Below the pieces are notes generated by a model. That model was given only the letters and a program-made list of their open reading frames with translations. It ran no database searches and was not told the DNA's origin. From NCBI RefSeq assembly GCF_004912165.1, contig NZ_STGV01000011.1, positions 1 through 37,500 of the forward strand: a stretch of DNA of 37,500 nt. Reading direction: 5' to 3'. Positions 8,954 through 17,417 of this stretch are shown here, piece after piece; the first letter of the stretch is position 1, and every line of letters begins with the position of its first letter. A program made the translations under genes and the position numbers. Source of the stretch: Peteryoungia ipomoeae (lineage in GTDB: Bacteria > Pseudomonadota > Alphaproteobacteria > Rhizobiales > Rhizobiaceae).

Positions 8954-8983
8954 GCTGGCTCAGTTGCTTTCGGTTGCTCTATT

Positions 8984-9023
8984 GCTGTGACCTGCTCGCA
9001 TGAGCAGGGTCACAGCGTCTTTT
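8984..9023 (+). terminator. Rho-independent terminator of thioesterase gene
   Basis: A 14-bp stem, GCTGTGACCTGCTC pairing with GAGCAGGGTCACAGC (one bulged G), with loop GCAT, is followed by GTCTTTT on the plus strand. It lies 31 bp after the thioesterase stop and overlaps the 3' end of the convergent TetR gene. Confidence 0.75.
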
Positions 9024-9741
9024 GCGTAATCGAATTGACGACCGACTGAACATGCGTCGCAAGATCAATGGAAAGGTCTGGGTCGTCGACATTCAACTGC
9101 TCGGTGAGCCCAGGGCTCACGAATACAAGCATTGATCCCAGAATGAACTTAGTGGTTTTGCTCGGATCGGCTGGCACGAATGTCTCGTCGGCCTGTCCCC
9201 GCACAACAACGTCTTCAATCAGAGCGCTGATTTCTCGCAGATAATCGGTTGCGACATGCCATTGATTGCGAAAAGCCTCGACAAAAAGATGGTGCAGGTG
9301 CGGTTCCAATATCATTCGCGAGGAAGTCTGTTGACCCACCTCGTGGAGGAGGACGCGTAGCCGTTCGATGGATGCGTCCTCGTCGACCAGGATGTCGCGA
9401 AGATGGCGGAGTGTTCTGGAGGCGACCCGTAGACACACCTGCTCTTCCAAAGCCTCCTTAGTTGGAAAGTAGCGATAGAGGGTCGCCCGACTGGTGCCTA
9501 GTTCCCATGCGATATTGGCCATCGTCGACTTCGGGTGGCCAAAGCGGCGGATGAGCCTTTCCGCCACCTGGAGAATGCGCTCTCGCCCCTCGTCGATCTC
9601 GTCGATCGTAGTGGCGGCGAACCGTTGCGCCCGTTCGTCGCCCCGAGTTCGCGCCATGCCAGAGCGCTTAAAGGCAAGCGCGTCCCATATCATGTTGGAT
9701 GATCCAAATAGCTTGGCATCGATCTGTCCCTGATGTCTCAT
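9010..9741 (-). CDS. TetR-family regulator encoded behind the RND pump
   Basis: A 243-residue TetR/AcrR protein. The HTH is in the segment STMANIAWELGTSRATLYRYFPTKEAL, followed by an all-helical ligand/dimer domain with DPSKTTKFILGSM near the end. The start at 9741 is chosen because it lies 4 bp after the RND stop with GGAG 8 bases upstream, suggesting translational coupling; a later ATG at 9657 lacks a ribosome site but would give a more standard N-terminus. Position as third gene of the membrane-fusion/RND operon suggests it controls the pump, yet the pump promoter is also shared with another TetR gene at 14066. No dyad of the 20-bp type lies next to this gene itself. Confidence 0.88.
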   Translation of the reverse strand: MRHQGQIDAKLFGSSNMIWDALAFKRSGMARTRGDERAQRFAATTIDEIDEGRERILQVAERLIRRFGHPKSTMANIAWELGTSRATLYRYFPTKEALEEQVCLRVASRTLRHLRDILVDEDASIERLRVLLHEVGQQTSSRMILEPHLHHLFVEAFRNQWHVATDYLREISALIEDVVVRGQADETFVPADPSKTTKFILGSMLVFVSPGLTEQLNVDDPDLSIDLATHVQSVVNSITQKTL

Positions 9742-9745
9742 CGTC

Positions 9746-12700
9746 TTACTCCGCCGCGAGCGCCAGTGCGGGTCTTGCGGGCTGCTCCTCATGCTGATGC
9801 TCAGCATCCTGCTTGGGCGGCTTGATCCTGAACCATGTCGCATACAGCGCGGGCAGGAACAGCAGGATCAAGACCGTGCCGACAGCCGTGCCACCAATCA
9901 GGGTGTAGGCCATGGAGCCCCAGAAAACGGAATGCGTCAGCGGGATGAAGGCTAGCACGGCGGCAAGGGCCGTGAGGATGACGGGCCGTGTTCGCTGGAC
10001 CGTCGCCTCGATGACTGCATGGTAATCGTCCAACCCCGCTGCCTGGTTTTCCTTGATCTGCTCTGTCAGGATCAACGTGTTGCGCATCAGGATCCCAGCC
10101 AATCCGATCAGGCCGAGAATGGCATTGAACCCGAACGGTTGGTTGAAGATCAGCAGGACCGGAACGACCCCAGCCAGTCCAAGCGGGCCCGTCAGCATGA
10201 CCATTGTCATTGTTGACAGGCTCCGGACCTGCAAGATGATGACAATCAACATCGCGGCAATCATGATGGGGAATACCTGAACCAGCGCGACATTCGCCTT
10301 CAAGGATTCCTCAATGTTGCCGCCCATCTCGATACGGTATCCCACAGGCAGCGATGCGATGAGCGGCTGCAAGGCCTGCATGACCTGCATCGAAACTTCC
10401 GGAGGCTGAGTTGCCTCGTTGATGTCAGAGCGGACGGTGATGACTGGTGTCCGGTCGCGTCGCTTCATCACGGGTTCTTCGAACCGCACTTCGGCATGGC
10501 CGATCTGGTCAAGCGGCACGGCTCGGCCCTCTCGGCCAATCAGCGAGAAGTTTGCCAACTTGGCTGGGTCGAGGCGCGTATCACCACCACTTCGGGCAAC
10601 CACCGCAACGTTCCGGATATCCTCGCGAACCTGAGTAATTGGTACACCCGTCAACAGGAGCTGGAGTTGCTGACCAGCTTCGGCTGGCGACAGACCGATC
10701 AAGTTCAGACGCTCCTGGTCCGGAACAAAGCGAAGAACAGGTGTGCGATTGCCCCAGTCACGATTGGCGTTTCGAACGTCCGGGACGGTCTGCATCAACG
10801 AAATCGCCTGCTCGGAGATTTCGTAGAGCTTCTCGGGGTCCGGGCCCATGATCCGAAATTCTACCGGGAAGGGCGTGAACGGGCCGAAGACGAGCTGCGT
10901 AACACGGACGAAGGCTTCCGGTGTGAGGCCTGACGACACGGCCTCGCGCAGGCGAGCTTTCAGAGCTTCGCGGGCCTCTGCATTCGGGGTCAGGACGACG
11001 ATTTTTGCAAACGCAGGATCCGGCAGCTCGGGCGACATTGCAAAGAAGAAGCGCGGTGCGCCCTGCCCTACGTAGCTGGTGACGATCTCCGTCTCCGGTT
11101 GCTTCTGCAGCCAATCCTCCAGCTTCGCAACCGTGGCAGTCGTCGTATGGATACTCGTTCCTTCCGGAAGACGGACTTCAACCAGGACCTCCGGACGGTC
11201 CGACGTCGGGAAGAACTGCTGTTTGACCGAGCCCATGCCGACGACAGACGCCCCCATCATCAAGACAACGACGGCGCAGGTCATGAACTTGTGGCGGACC
11301 ACGAACTCGATCGTGGTCCGAAGTCTGCGATAGTTGGGCGTGTTATAAATTGCGTGGTGTCCGCCTTCTACAGGCTTAATGTTCGGAAGCATTTTCACGC
11401 CGAGATAGGGTGTGAAGATGACCGCCACGAGCCAGGAGACGATCAAGGCAAAGCCTACGATCCAGAAGATGTTGCCGGCATATTCACCGGCCGCTGAACG
11501 GGCGAAACCGACAGGCATCAGGCCGATGATGGTGACGAGCGTACCCGACAGCATCGGGGCTGCCGTATGGCTCCAGGCATAGGCAGCCGCCTTGATGCGG
11601 TCCATGCCTTCTTCCATTTTGACGACCATCACTTCGATCGCGATAATGGCGTCATCGACGAGCAATCCGAGCGCCAGGATGAGTGCGCCAAGGGTGATGC
11701 GGTCAAAGAACCTGCCCGTATCGAGCATGATGATGAACACCACGCCGAGGGTGAGAGGCACCGCGAGCGCAACAACGATCCCAACGCGCCAGCCGAGGCT
11801 GACAAGGCTCACGAACAGCACCACGCCAAGCGCCATCGCGAATTTCAGCATGAACTCGCCGACAGCTTCCTGAATATTGACGGCCTGATCGCTGACTTTC
11901 GCAAGGGTGATGCCGAGCGGCAGCGCCTGCGCAATCTGTGAGGAGCGTTCTTCCAAGGCCTTGCCCAGTTCGAGGCCGTTCCAACCTTGCTGCATGACGA
12001 CGCCCAGCATGATGGCCGGCTCGCCATTGTGCCGGATGACAAAGGTTTCCGGATCCTGATAGCCGCGGCGAACCTCCGCAAAATCCGACAGCTTGATGGT
12101 GCGGCCATTGGCAACGATCGGTGTATCCGCAACCGCCTGAACGCTGTCATAGGCGCCATCGAAGCGCATGAAGACTTGCGGTCCCTGCGTGTCGATCGTA
12201 CCCGCCGGGGTCACGGTGTTGCGGCGCTGCAGCGCGGACGCGACATCCTGCGGCGAAATGCCAAGCGTCGCGAGCTTCGGGTAGGAGAATTCGACGAAAA
12301 TCTGTTCCGGCTGCTCGCCAAGAATGTTGATCTTCTTGACGCCCGGCACATGGAGCAAATCCTGACGGATCGTTTCTGCCTGGCGGACAAGCTCGCGCAT
12401 CGGCATGCCCTGTGCCTTGAGAGCATAGAGCGCAAAACTCACATCGGAATATTCGTCGTTGATGAAGGGGCCAAGCACGCCCTGAGGGAGGTTTCGCACC
12501 TCATCACCCAACTTCTTGCGTGCCTGGTAGAATTCGTCTTCAACCACGGAAGGCGGCGTATTGTCCTTCAGCGTCACCGTCATATAGGCGAAACCCGGCC
12601 GTGTAGTGGTCTCCACACGATCGTACCAGGTCAGTTCCTGAATGCGTTTCTCCAGCGGTTCGGCGACGAGGTCCTGCATCTCGCGGGCGGTGGCTCCGGG

Positions 12701-12859
12701 CCACACCGTGGTGACGGTGAGGGTCTTGATCGTGAACGAAGGATCTTCGGCTCGCCCCAGCTTGATGAACGCGTATGCGCCGGCTGCAGCCAGCAGAACG
12801 ATGAAGAATAGGGTGACGGCACGCTCCCGAACGGCAAGCGCTGAAAGATTGAAGCTCAT
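9746..12859 (-). CDS. RND-family efflux pump inner-membrane subunit
   Basis: A full-length 1037-residue AcrB/HAE-type transporter with twelve expected membrane segments and two large periplasmic loops. TM4 has the paired aspartates of the proton relay, Asp402-Asp403 in LALGLLVDDAIIAIE, so it should be active. The N-terminus (MSFNLSALAVRERAVTLFFI) is shorter and more basic than E. coli AcrB, as in the many proteobacterial pumps annotated as VexF/MexF-like. Its ATG shares one base with the membrane-fusion protein stop (TGATG). No outer-membrane TolC-type gene is in the operon, so it must borrow one. It likely exports hydrophobic drugs or plant compounds; substrates are not deducible. Confidence 0.95.
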   Translation of the reverse strand: MSFNLSALAVRERAVTLFFIVLLAAAGAYAFIKLGRAEDPSFTIKTLTVTTVWPGATAREMQDLVAEPLEKRIQELTWYDRVETTTRPGFAYMTVTLKDNTPPSVVEDEFYQARKKLGDEVRNLPQGVLGPFINDEYSDVSFALYALKAQGMPMRELVRQAETIRQDLLHVPGVKKINILGEQPEQIFVEFSYPKLATLGISPQDVASALQRRNTVTPAGTIDTQGPQVFMRFDGAYDSVQAVADTPIVANGRTIKLSDFAEVRRGYQDPETFVIRHNGEPAIMLGVVMQQGWNGLELGKALEERSSQIAQALPLGITLAKVSDQAVNIQEAVGEFMLKFAMALGVVLFVSLVSLGWRVGIVVALAVPLTLGVVFIIMLDTGRFFDRITLGALILALGLLVDDAIIAIEVMVVKMEEGMDRIKAAAYAWSHTAAPMLSGTLVTIIGLMPVGFARSAAGEYAGNIFWIVGFALIVSWLVAVIFTPYLGVKMLPNIKPVEGGHHAIYNTPNYRRLRTTIEFVVRHKFMTCAVVVLMMGASVVGMGSVKQQFFPTSDRPEVLVEVRLPEGTSIHTTTATVAKLEDWLQKQPETEIVTSYVGQGAPRFFFAMSPELPDPAFAKIVVLTPNAEAREALKARLREAVSSGLTPEAFVRVTQLVFGPFTPFPVEFRIMGPDPEKLYEISEQAISLMQTVPDVRNANRDWGNRTPVLRFVPDQERLNLIGLSPAEAGQQLQLLLTGVPITQVREDIRNVAVVARSGGDTRLDPAKLANFSLIGREGRAVPLDQIGHAEVRFEEPVMKRRDRTPVITVRSDINEATQPPEVSMQVMQALQPLIASLPVGYRIEMGGNIEESLKANVALVQVFPIMIAAMLIVIILQVRSLSTMTMVMLTGPLGLAGVVPVLLIFNQPFGFNAILGLIGLAGILMRNTLILTEQIKENQAAGLDDYHAVIEATVQRTRPVILTALAAVLAFIPLTHSVFWGSMAYTLIGGTAVGTVLILLFLPALYATWFRIKPPKQDAEHQHEEQPARPALALAAE

Positions 12860-13968
12860 CAGTTCACCGCCTCTGCAGCTTGTTGCTCTGTGCGTACGCT
12901 CGCGCCGTCCTGAAGCAGGTGAGCGCCGAGAGCGATCACCTGCTCCCCAGCCTTCACGTCGGTCACGATGGCTGTCTCTTCGCCTAGTTTTTCGATCTTC
13001 ACGGCACGAAACTGAACGGTTGAGGTGCTGTCATTGAAGACAAAGACCCCCGTTCGGGAGCCGTCGTCGAGGATCGCTCCGATTGGAATCTCCGCGGAGG
13101 CGGCGTGGGCGCTACTTTCAACGCTGATAGTCACCGTTGCACCCAAAGGCGCGGTGGCGGCGGAGCCCTGCAGCACCCAGCGCGTCTCGAAGGTTCGCGT
13201 CTGTTGATCAGCGGCATCCGAAATCTGTCTGAGCAGAGCAGTTTCGGTCCCGGTCCGCCCGTAGATCGTGGCACGTGCTTTCTCCCCGATCGCGGGTCTC
13301 AGATTCTCCGGCATCCAGACCAGCGCTTCACGCGGTCCGGCTTTGGCCAGCCGAACGACAGGCTGCCCTGCAGATACGACCTGGCCCGGTTCCGCGAGGG
13401 TTTCAACGATTGTACCGTCGGCGTCCGCCAGCAGAACTGTGTAGGCCACCTCGTTCTCGGCTACCGTCGCGTCGGCTCTGGCAGCGGCCAATTGGGCTGC
13501 CGCAGTATCGAGCGAAAGCTTCGCCCGCTCGTATTGCTGGGTAGACGCCGCGTTCGACTTAACAAGAATGGAGAAGCGTTTCTCGTCCGCCTGCGCCTGC
13601 ACAAACGCCGCCTGGGCTGCGATTACCGCGTTGCGTTTAGCGGTTAGCGAGAGATTGAGGTCGTTACTGTCGATGCGTAACAGGGGCTGCCCAACCTTCA
13701 CCTGGTCTCCGACCCCGACCAGTCGCTCCACGATTTTTCCTGGAACCCTAAATCCAAGGTCACTTTGAACTCTCGCTGCGACAGAGCCGGTGAAGCTTCT
13801 CTCCACCGCGTCAGGAATCTGCACGCTCGCAAGTTTGACAAGGGGCGCGAGCGTGCGTGGATCGGAGGCTTCCGCCTCATGCGCTGCTGGTGGGAAGAGG
13901 AAGACGGCAGCAGCGACACCGCCGGATATGGCGACCGCGGCTGTCGCGAGCAGAAGTTTTCGTTTCAT
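12859..13968 (-). CDS. RND efflux membrane-fusion (periplasmic adaptor) protein
   Basis: A 369-residue HlyD/AcrA-type adaptor. An N-terminal signal anchor (about residues 5-26) lacks a lipobox cysteine. A first lipoyl half-motif follows (GFRVPGKIVERLVGVGDQVKVGQPLLRID, about 72-100), then a helical hairpin of roughly 80 residues (KRNAVIAAQAAFVQAQADEK), and the second lipoyl half ending in ADGTIVETLAEPGQVVSAGQPV, before beta-barrel and membrane-proximal parts. It bridges the RND pump to an outer-membrane channel. AAGGATGG lies about 5 bases before the ATG at 13968. It is the first gene of the pump operon and diverges from the TetR-KAS-FtsZ operon over dyads B1/B2. Confidence 0.93.
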   Translation of the reverse strand: MKRKLLLATAAVAISGGVAAAVFLFPPAAHEAEASDPRTLAPLVKLASVQIPDAVERSFTGSVAARVQSDLGFRVPGKIVERLVGVGDQVKVGQPLLRIDSNDLNLSLTAKRNAVIAAQAAFVQAQADEKRFSILVKSNAASTQQYERAKLSLDTAAAQLAAARADATVAENEVAYTVLLADADGTIVETLAEPGQVVSAGQPVVRLAKAGPREALVWMPENLRPAIGEKARATIYGRTGTETALLRQISDAADQQTRTFETRWVLQGSAATAPLGATVTISVESSAHAASAEIPIGAILDDGSRTGVFVFNDSTSTVQFRAVKIEKLGEETAIVTDVKAGEQVIALGAHLLQDGASVRTEQQAAEAVN

Positions 13969-14003
13969 GACACCATCCTTCTTGACGGGAGCATCTCAAT
14001 TCA

Positions 14004-14023
14004 TAGATTGCATCCTAACTCTA
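14004..14023. promoter_or_regulatory. Regulon dyad B1
   Basis: TAGATTGCATCCTAACTCTA, 11 of 16 positions of the dyad consensus, is the weaker copy of the pair in the divergent pump/TetR promoter. It covers a possible -35 (TTGCAT, 14008-14013) for the TetR operon. Confidence 0.6.
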
Positions 14024-14032
14024 AAAGCATTA

Positions 14033-14052
14033 TAGATGTCAACTGAAATCTA
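14033..14052. promoter_or_regulatory. Regulon dyad B2
   Basis: TAGATGTCAACTGAAATCTA, 15 of 16 positions of the consensus, starts exactly 29 bp after B1. It overlaps a possible -10 (TATAGA, 14031-14036, 17 bp from TTGCAT) and ends 1 base before the AAGGAG of the TetR gene at 14066. It also lies upstream of the pump operon. Confidence 0.78.
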
Positions 14053-14065
14053 AAAGGAGCCAATC

Positions 14066-14656
14066 ATGAGAGTGAGCCGCGCCCAGGCCGAGGCCAACCG
14101 CGAGACAGTCATCAACGTCGCAAGCCGGCTCTTTCGCGAGCATGGCTTCGACGGGATCGGCCTCAAGGACTTGATGAAAGGAGCAGGCCTCACCCAAGGC
14201 GGCTTCTACAAGCAGTTCGAATCCAAGGATGATCTCGCAGCGCTTGCATCGCGGCGCGCGATGGAAAGCGCCACCCGACGTTGGTCTTCTGTCGCGGCAT
14301 CGAGTCCTGACCCGCTTCAAGGCGTGATCGAACTCTATCTCTCGGCAGGCCATCGCGGCGAAACGGGCGACGGTTGCCCTCTAGTCGCGCTCGGCTCCGA
14401 TGCCGCACGCCAAAGTGAAGACGTGCGTAAACCGTTTGAAGACGGGATCAAGGCTCACCTGCAGGTCCTGGAGGAACTGCTGCCCGCCTCGGACAGCAGA
14501 CAGACCAGAACGCATAAAGCAGAGGTCATGCTGGCCCTCATGGTCGGCGCGGTCACCCTGTCGCGAATCGTGACCGACGAGACACTTGCCGACCACCTAC
14601 TCGATGCAGCAGCGGCTGAGGCAAAGCGCATATCAACTTCGGAAATCGCCGACTAA
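14066..14656 (+). CDS. TetR-family regulator, candidate master of local regulon
   Basis: A 196-residue TetR protein. The HTH is around 28-48 (GIGLKDLMKGAGLTQGGFYKQFESKDDL), with the GGFYKQFESK recognition helix of the branch that often guards redox or electrophile efflux genes. The C-terminal domain has DGCPLVALGSDAARQ, a pocket segment common in this branch. AAGGAG lies 5 bases before the ATG. Tandem dyads B1/B2 cover its own promoter, fitting autoregulation together with the divergent pump. It is the first gene of an operon with a ketosynthase, a truncated FtsZ and a microprotein, although 68 bp separate it from the ketosynthase. It is one of two likely readers of the TAGATGTC dyads, the other being the MarR at 18017. 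Confidence 0.92.
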   Translation: MRVSRAQAEANRETVINVASRLFREHGFDGIGLKDLMKGAGLTQGGFYKQFESKDDLAALASRRAMESATRRWSSVAASSPDPLQGVIELYLSAGHRGETGDGCPLVALGSDAARQSEDVRKPFEDGIKAHLQVLEELLPASDSRQTRTHKAEVMLALMVGAVTLSRIVTDETLADHLLDAAAAEAKRISTSEIAD

Positions 14657-14724
14657 CTGCGAAACAACAAGGTCTCTATCGGCTCAGCATCTGCTGTCGT
14701 GAAGGTCGTTTTCTTGGAGTCATC

Positions 14725-16002
14725 ATGCGTCGTATCGTCGTAACAGGAATGGGAGCGGTCAGCCCACTCGGCGCACACGTCGAGAGCTCATGGAGCCGCC
14801 TTCTGGCGGGGCAATCAGGCCTGCGCCGTCTCCCCGACGATGTTGTTGCCGATCTTCCCGCAAAAGTCGGAGGCGTTGTGCCGTCGCTCGACGAGGATAC
14901 CGAAGCAGGCTTCGACCCCGACAGGGTCATGCCGCCAAAGGATCAGCGCAAAGTGGATCGCTTCATCATGTTCGCGATCGCGGCAGCAGACGAAGCCCTG
15001 ACACAGGCCTGCTGGAGACCCGTCTCGGAGGAGGATCGCCAGCGCACTGCGACAATCATCGCCTCGGGGATTGGCGGCTTCCCGGCGATCACCGAGGCGG
15101 TTCGCATCGTCGACGAGAAGGGCCCTCGCCGCCTGTCTCCGTTCACCATTCCGTCCTTCCTGGTCAACCTCGCGGCCGGACAGGTGTCGATCCGAAATGG
15201 GCTGAGGGGCCCGCTAGGGGCGCCCGTGACCGCCTGCGCCGCAGGCGTCCAGGCGATCGGTGACGCAGCCCGCATGATTCGGGCGAACGAAGCGGACATT
15301 GCCATTTGCGGTGGAACCGAAGCCTGCATGAACACCGTCAGCCTTGGAGGCTTCGCGGCGGCGCGGGCGCTGTCGACCGGCTTTGCCGATACCCCGACTG
15401 CCGCGTCACGACCTTTCGACATGCTGCGTGACGGCTTCGTGATGGGCGAAGGGGCAGGCATCCTGGTGATCGAGGCCCTCAGTCATGCCCTGGCGCGCGG
15501 GGCTACACCGCTCGCGGAACTGGTTGGCTATGGCACCACGGCTGATGCCCATCATGTCACATCTGGCCCAGAAGATGGATCCGGGGCAGCGAGAGCCATG
15601 CAGATCGCGATCAGACAAGCGGGCATCGCTCCATCTCAAGTTCAGCATCTTAATGCCCATGCCACATCCACCCAGCTTGGAGATCGGGGGGAGATCGAAG
15701 CGATAAAGGCCGTGTTCGGGACAAAGTCGGGGGTCGCGATCAGCGGCACCAAGTCTGCAACGGGCCACCTTCTCGGGGCAGCCGGCGGCCTCGAAGCGAT
15801 CTTCACGATACTGGCCCTGCGCGACCAGGTGGCCCCACCTACCCTGAACCTGAACGCTCCCGATCCCGCAGGTGATGGCATTGATTTCGTCGCCAACAAG
15901 CCAAAGCCACACCCGATGGAATACGCGATCAGCAATGGCTTCGGCTTCGGCGGCGTGAATGCCAGCGTAGTATTCCGGCGCTGGGACGCCTCGACACCAT
16001 GA
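14725..16002 (+). CDS. Beta-ketoacyl-ACP synthase II-type (FabF-like) protein
   Basis: A full-length 425-residue condensing enzyme with intact catalytic triad Cys171 (TACAAG), His312 (AHATST) and His348 (SATGHLLGAAG). It should extend an acyl chain with malonyl-ACP by decarboxylative Claisen condensation. It lacks the gatekeeping changes of chain-length factors, so it looks active. GGAG lies 8-9 bases before the ATG. It is probably a specialised paralogue, since housekeeping fabF normally sits in a fab cluster with acpP, not beside ftsZ. Its stop overlaps the FtsZ-like start (ATGA, 4 bp), so the two are translationally coupled. A role in making or modifying a fatty acyl group needed with the FtsZ paralogue or the pump is inference. 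Confidence 0.93.
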   Translation: MRRIVVTGMGAVSPLGAHVESSWSRLLAGQSGLRRLPDDVVADLPAKVGGVVPSLDEDTEAGFDPDRVMPPKDQRKVDRFIMFAIAAADEALTQACWRPVSEEDRQRTATIIASGIGGFPAITEAVRIVDEKGPRRLSPFTIPSFLVNLAAGQVSIRNGLRGPLGAPVTACAAGVQAIGDAARMIRANEADIAICGGTEACMNTVSLGGFAAARALSTGFADTPTAASRPFDMLRDGFVMGEGAGILVIEALSHALARGATPLAELVGYGTTADAHHVTSGPEDGSGAARAMQIAIRQAGIAPSQVQHLNAHATSTQLGDRGEIEAIKAVFGTKSGVAISGTKSATGHLLGAAGGLEAIFTILALRDQVAPPTLNLNAPDPAGDGIDFVANKPKPHPMEYAISNGFGFGGVNASVVFRRWDASTP

Positions 16003-17030
16003 AACAGAAGCCAACGCCCTCTCTTGAGGTTCGCGGCTGGACGCCGAAGATTGCTGTTATCGGCGTCGGCGGCGGTGGCGGGAACGCGATAAACACCATG
16101 ATCGGGCGCGGCGATCAGGATGTGAGGTTCATTGCAGCCAACACAGACGCCCAGGCTTTGGCATCCTCCAAGGCCGAACATCAAGTCCAGCTTGGCAAAA
16201 GCGTCACTCAGGGTCTGGGAGCAGGCTCTCAGCCGGAGCTTGGTCGCGCTGCGGCGACGGAATCGCTTGATGACATCATGGAGCATTTGAAGGATGTCCA
16301 GGTGTGCTTTCTTGCCGCCGGAATGGGTGGCGGGACAGGAACGGGTGCAACGCCCGTGATCGCACATGCCGCCCGCCAAGCGGGCCTGCTGACAGTAGCG
16401 GTGGTGACCGAGCCCTTCACTTTTGAAGGAACGCACCGGGCGCGTCAGGCAAAGGACGGCATACGATCTCTGGTCGAGGCAGCCGACACCGTGATTGTCG
16501 TTCCAAACCAGAACCTCTTCCTGCTTTCGAACGCGACGACAACGCTTGATGCCGCATTCCAGATGGCAGACAAGGTCCTTGTCGAAGGGGTCATGTCCCT
16601 GGTCGACTTGATGCGGGCTGATGGCTTGATCAACCTGGACTTCGCCGATGTTCAAGCGGTGATGAAGAATATGGGCCGAGCGATTATCGCGAGCGGCACG
16701 GCCGCAGGGAGCGGTCGCGCAAGAGAGGCGGCCAGAGCAGCGATAGACAATCCGCTTTTCAGGGGGATCAGCCTCGAAACTGCCAGAACCCTGCTGGTCT
16801 CGATTTCCGCGACACGGGAGTTGACCTTGTTCGAAGTCGACGAGGCCGCAACTTACATCCGCGACCACGTCAATGCGGATACCGATATGATCCTTGGCAC
16901 CAATTTCGACGCGACACTCGGTGAAGATCTGAGAGTGTCGATCATCGCCGCAGGGCTGAATGGCCCGGCCGATGTGGTTGTGCTCGCCGAACACCTCCAG
17001 AAGCAGCGTGCCGTCGCAAGCGCCCCATGA
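15999..17030 (+). CDS. C-terminally truncated FtsZ paralogue (FtsZ2-like)
   Basis: A 343-residue tubulin/FtsZ GTPase. The nucleotide loop GVGGGGGNAINTM is at 22-34, AANTDAQAL at 46-54, the tubulin signature GGGTGTG at 110-116 and the T7 synergy loop NLDFAD at 212-217 with Asp214 and Asp217, so GTP binding and hydrolysis look possible. The usual MGTGEA after the T7 helix is replaced by IASGTAAG. The protein ends right after the globular domain and lacks the disordered linker and the C-terminal peptide that binds FtsA, ZipA or similar anchors. Such short paralogues (FtsZ2 of Sinorhizobium, FtsZ1 of Agrobacterium) are known in the order and are dispensable. Co-translation with a ketosynthase is unusual. 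Confidence 0.93.
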   Translation: MKQKPTPSLEVRGWTPKIAVIGVGGGGGNAINTMIGRGDQDVRFIAANTDAQALASSKAEHQVQLGKSVTQGLGAGSQPELGRAAATESLDDIMEHLKDVQVCFLAAGMGGGTGTGATPVIAHAARQAGLLTVAVVTEPFTFEGTHRARQAKDGIRSLVEAADTVIVVPNQNLFLLSNATTTLDAAFQMADKVLVEGVMSLVDLMRADGLINLDFADVQAVMKNMGRAIIASGTAAGSGRAREAARAAIDNPLFRGISLETARTLLVSISATRELTLFEVDEAATYIRDHVNADTDMILGTNFDATLGEDLRVSIIAAGLNGPADVVVLAEHLQKQRAVASAP

Positions 17031-17064
17031 AGATGGGGCTCTCGCCAACAGGTCGGAGAGAGCA

Positions 17065-17223
17065 ATGTTCAGACGTCTCCTAGATTGGTGGCGCAAATGG
17101 GAAGTGACGCTAGACGGTATCGACGACCTAGAGGGAGAGCGGATGGCAATCCTTGAAAAACGGTTGGCGAGGTTGGAGCAGGAAGTTGCCTTGATGCACA
17201 CGGTCGAGCAGCGCAACAAATAG
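17065..17223 (+). CDS. Amphipathic coiled-coil microprotein after FtsZ paralogue
   Basis: A 52-residue ORF 34 bp after the FtsZ-like stop, with GGAGAG 5 bases before its ATG. Residues 1-13 (MFRRLLDWWRKWE) can form a basic, tryptophan-rich amphipathic helix of the kind that lies on membranes. Residues about 20-45 (DLEGERMAILEKRLARLEQE onward) have leucine/isoleucine heptads suited to a short coiled coil. I recognise no family. Its place suggests a partner of the truncated FtsZ, which lacks its own anchor-binding tail, such as a membrane tether or assembly modulator. That is inference. Chance ORFs of this length exist, but the ribosome site, spacing and amphipathic pattern favour a real gene. 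Confidence 0.62.
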   Translation: MFRRLLDWWRKWEVTLDGIDDLEGERMAILEKRLARLEQEVALMHTVEQRNK

Positions 17224-17354
17224 ATACGCACCTCTCAAAGATACTGGCCGTCTATGGGAACATGCGATCCATAGCCGGGCAGCATCCCCTGCGGATCGAG
17301 TGGATTGGTCAGCGATTGGGCGGAACATCTGGTTTGACATACCCGGCGTATATC

Positions 17355-17381
17355 CTCTTGCCCGCAGCCGGCGGGCAAGAG
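17355..17381. terminator. Hairpin terminator between convergent operons
   Basis: A perfect 11-bp stem, CTCTTGCCCGC and GCGGGCAAGAG, with loop AGCCG. It lies between the end of the FtsZ/microprotein operon (plus) and the end of the SnoaL-like gene (minus). A T-rich tract (17393-17401) begins 11 bases past the stem on the plus strand, so termination is plausible but not textbook. Confidence 0.55.
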
Positions 17382-17417
17382 CTAAGTCAACTGTTTCTTT
17401 TCTCGCCTCCAGTACAA

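Noticed and set aside
14031..14040. The TetR promoter region looks AT-rich enough to be foreign.
   Set aside because: The AT-rich stretches coincide with the dyads and core promoter elements at all four sites, so regulation explains them better than transfer.
15642..17231. A 529-codon minus-strand frame opposite the KAS and FtsZ genes.
   Set aside because: It is the antisense of two strongly conserved genes with intact motifs; its protein has no family-like pattern.
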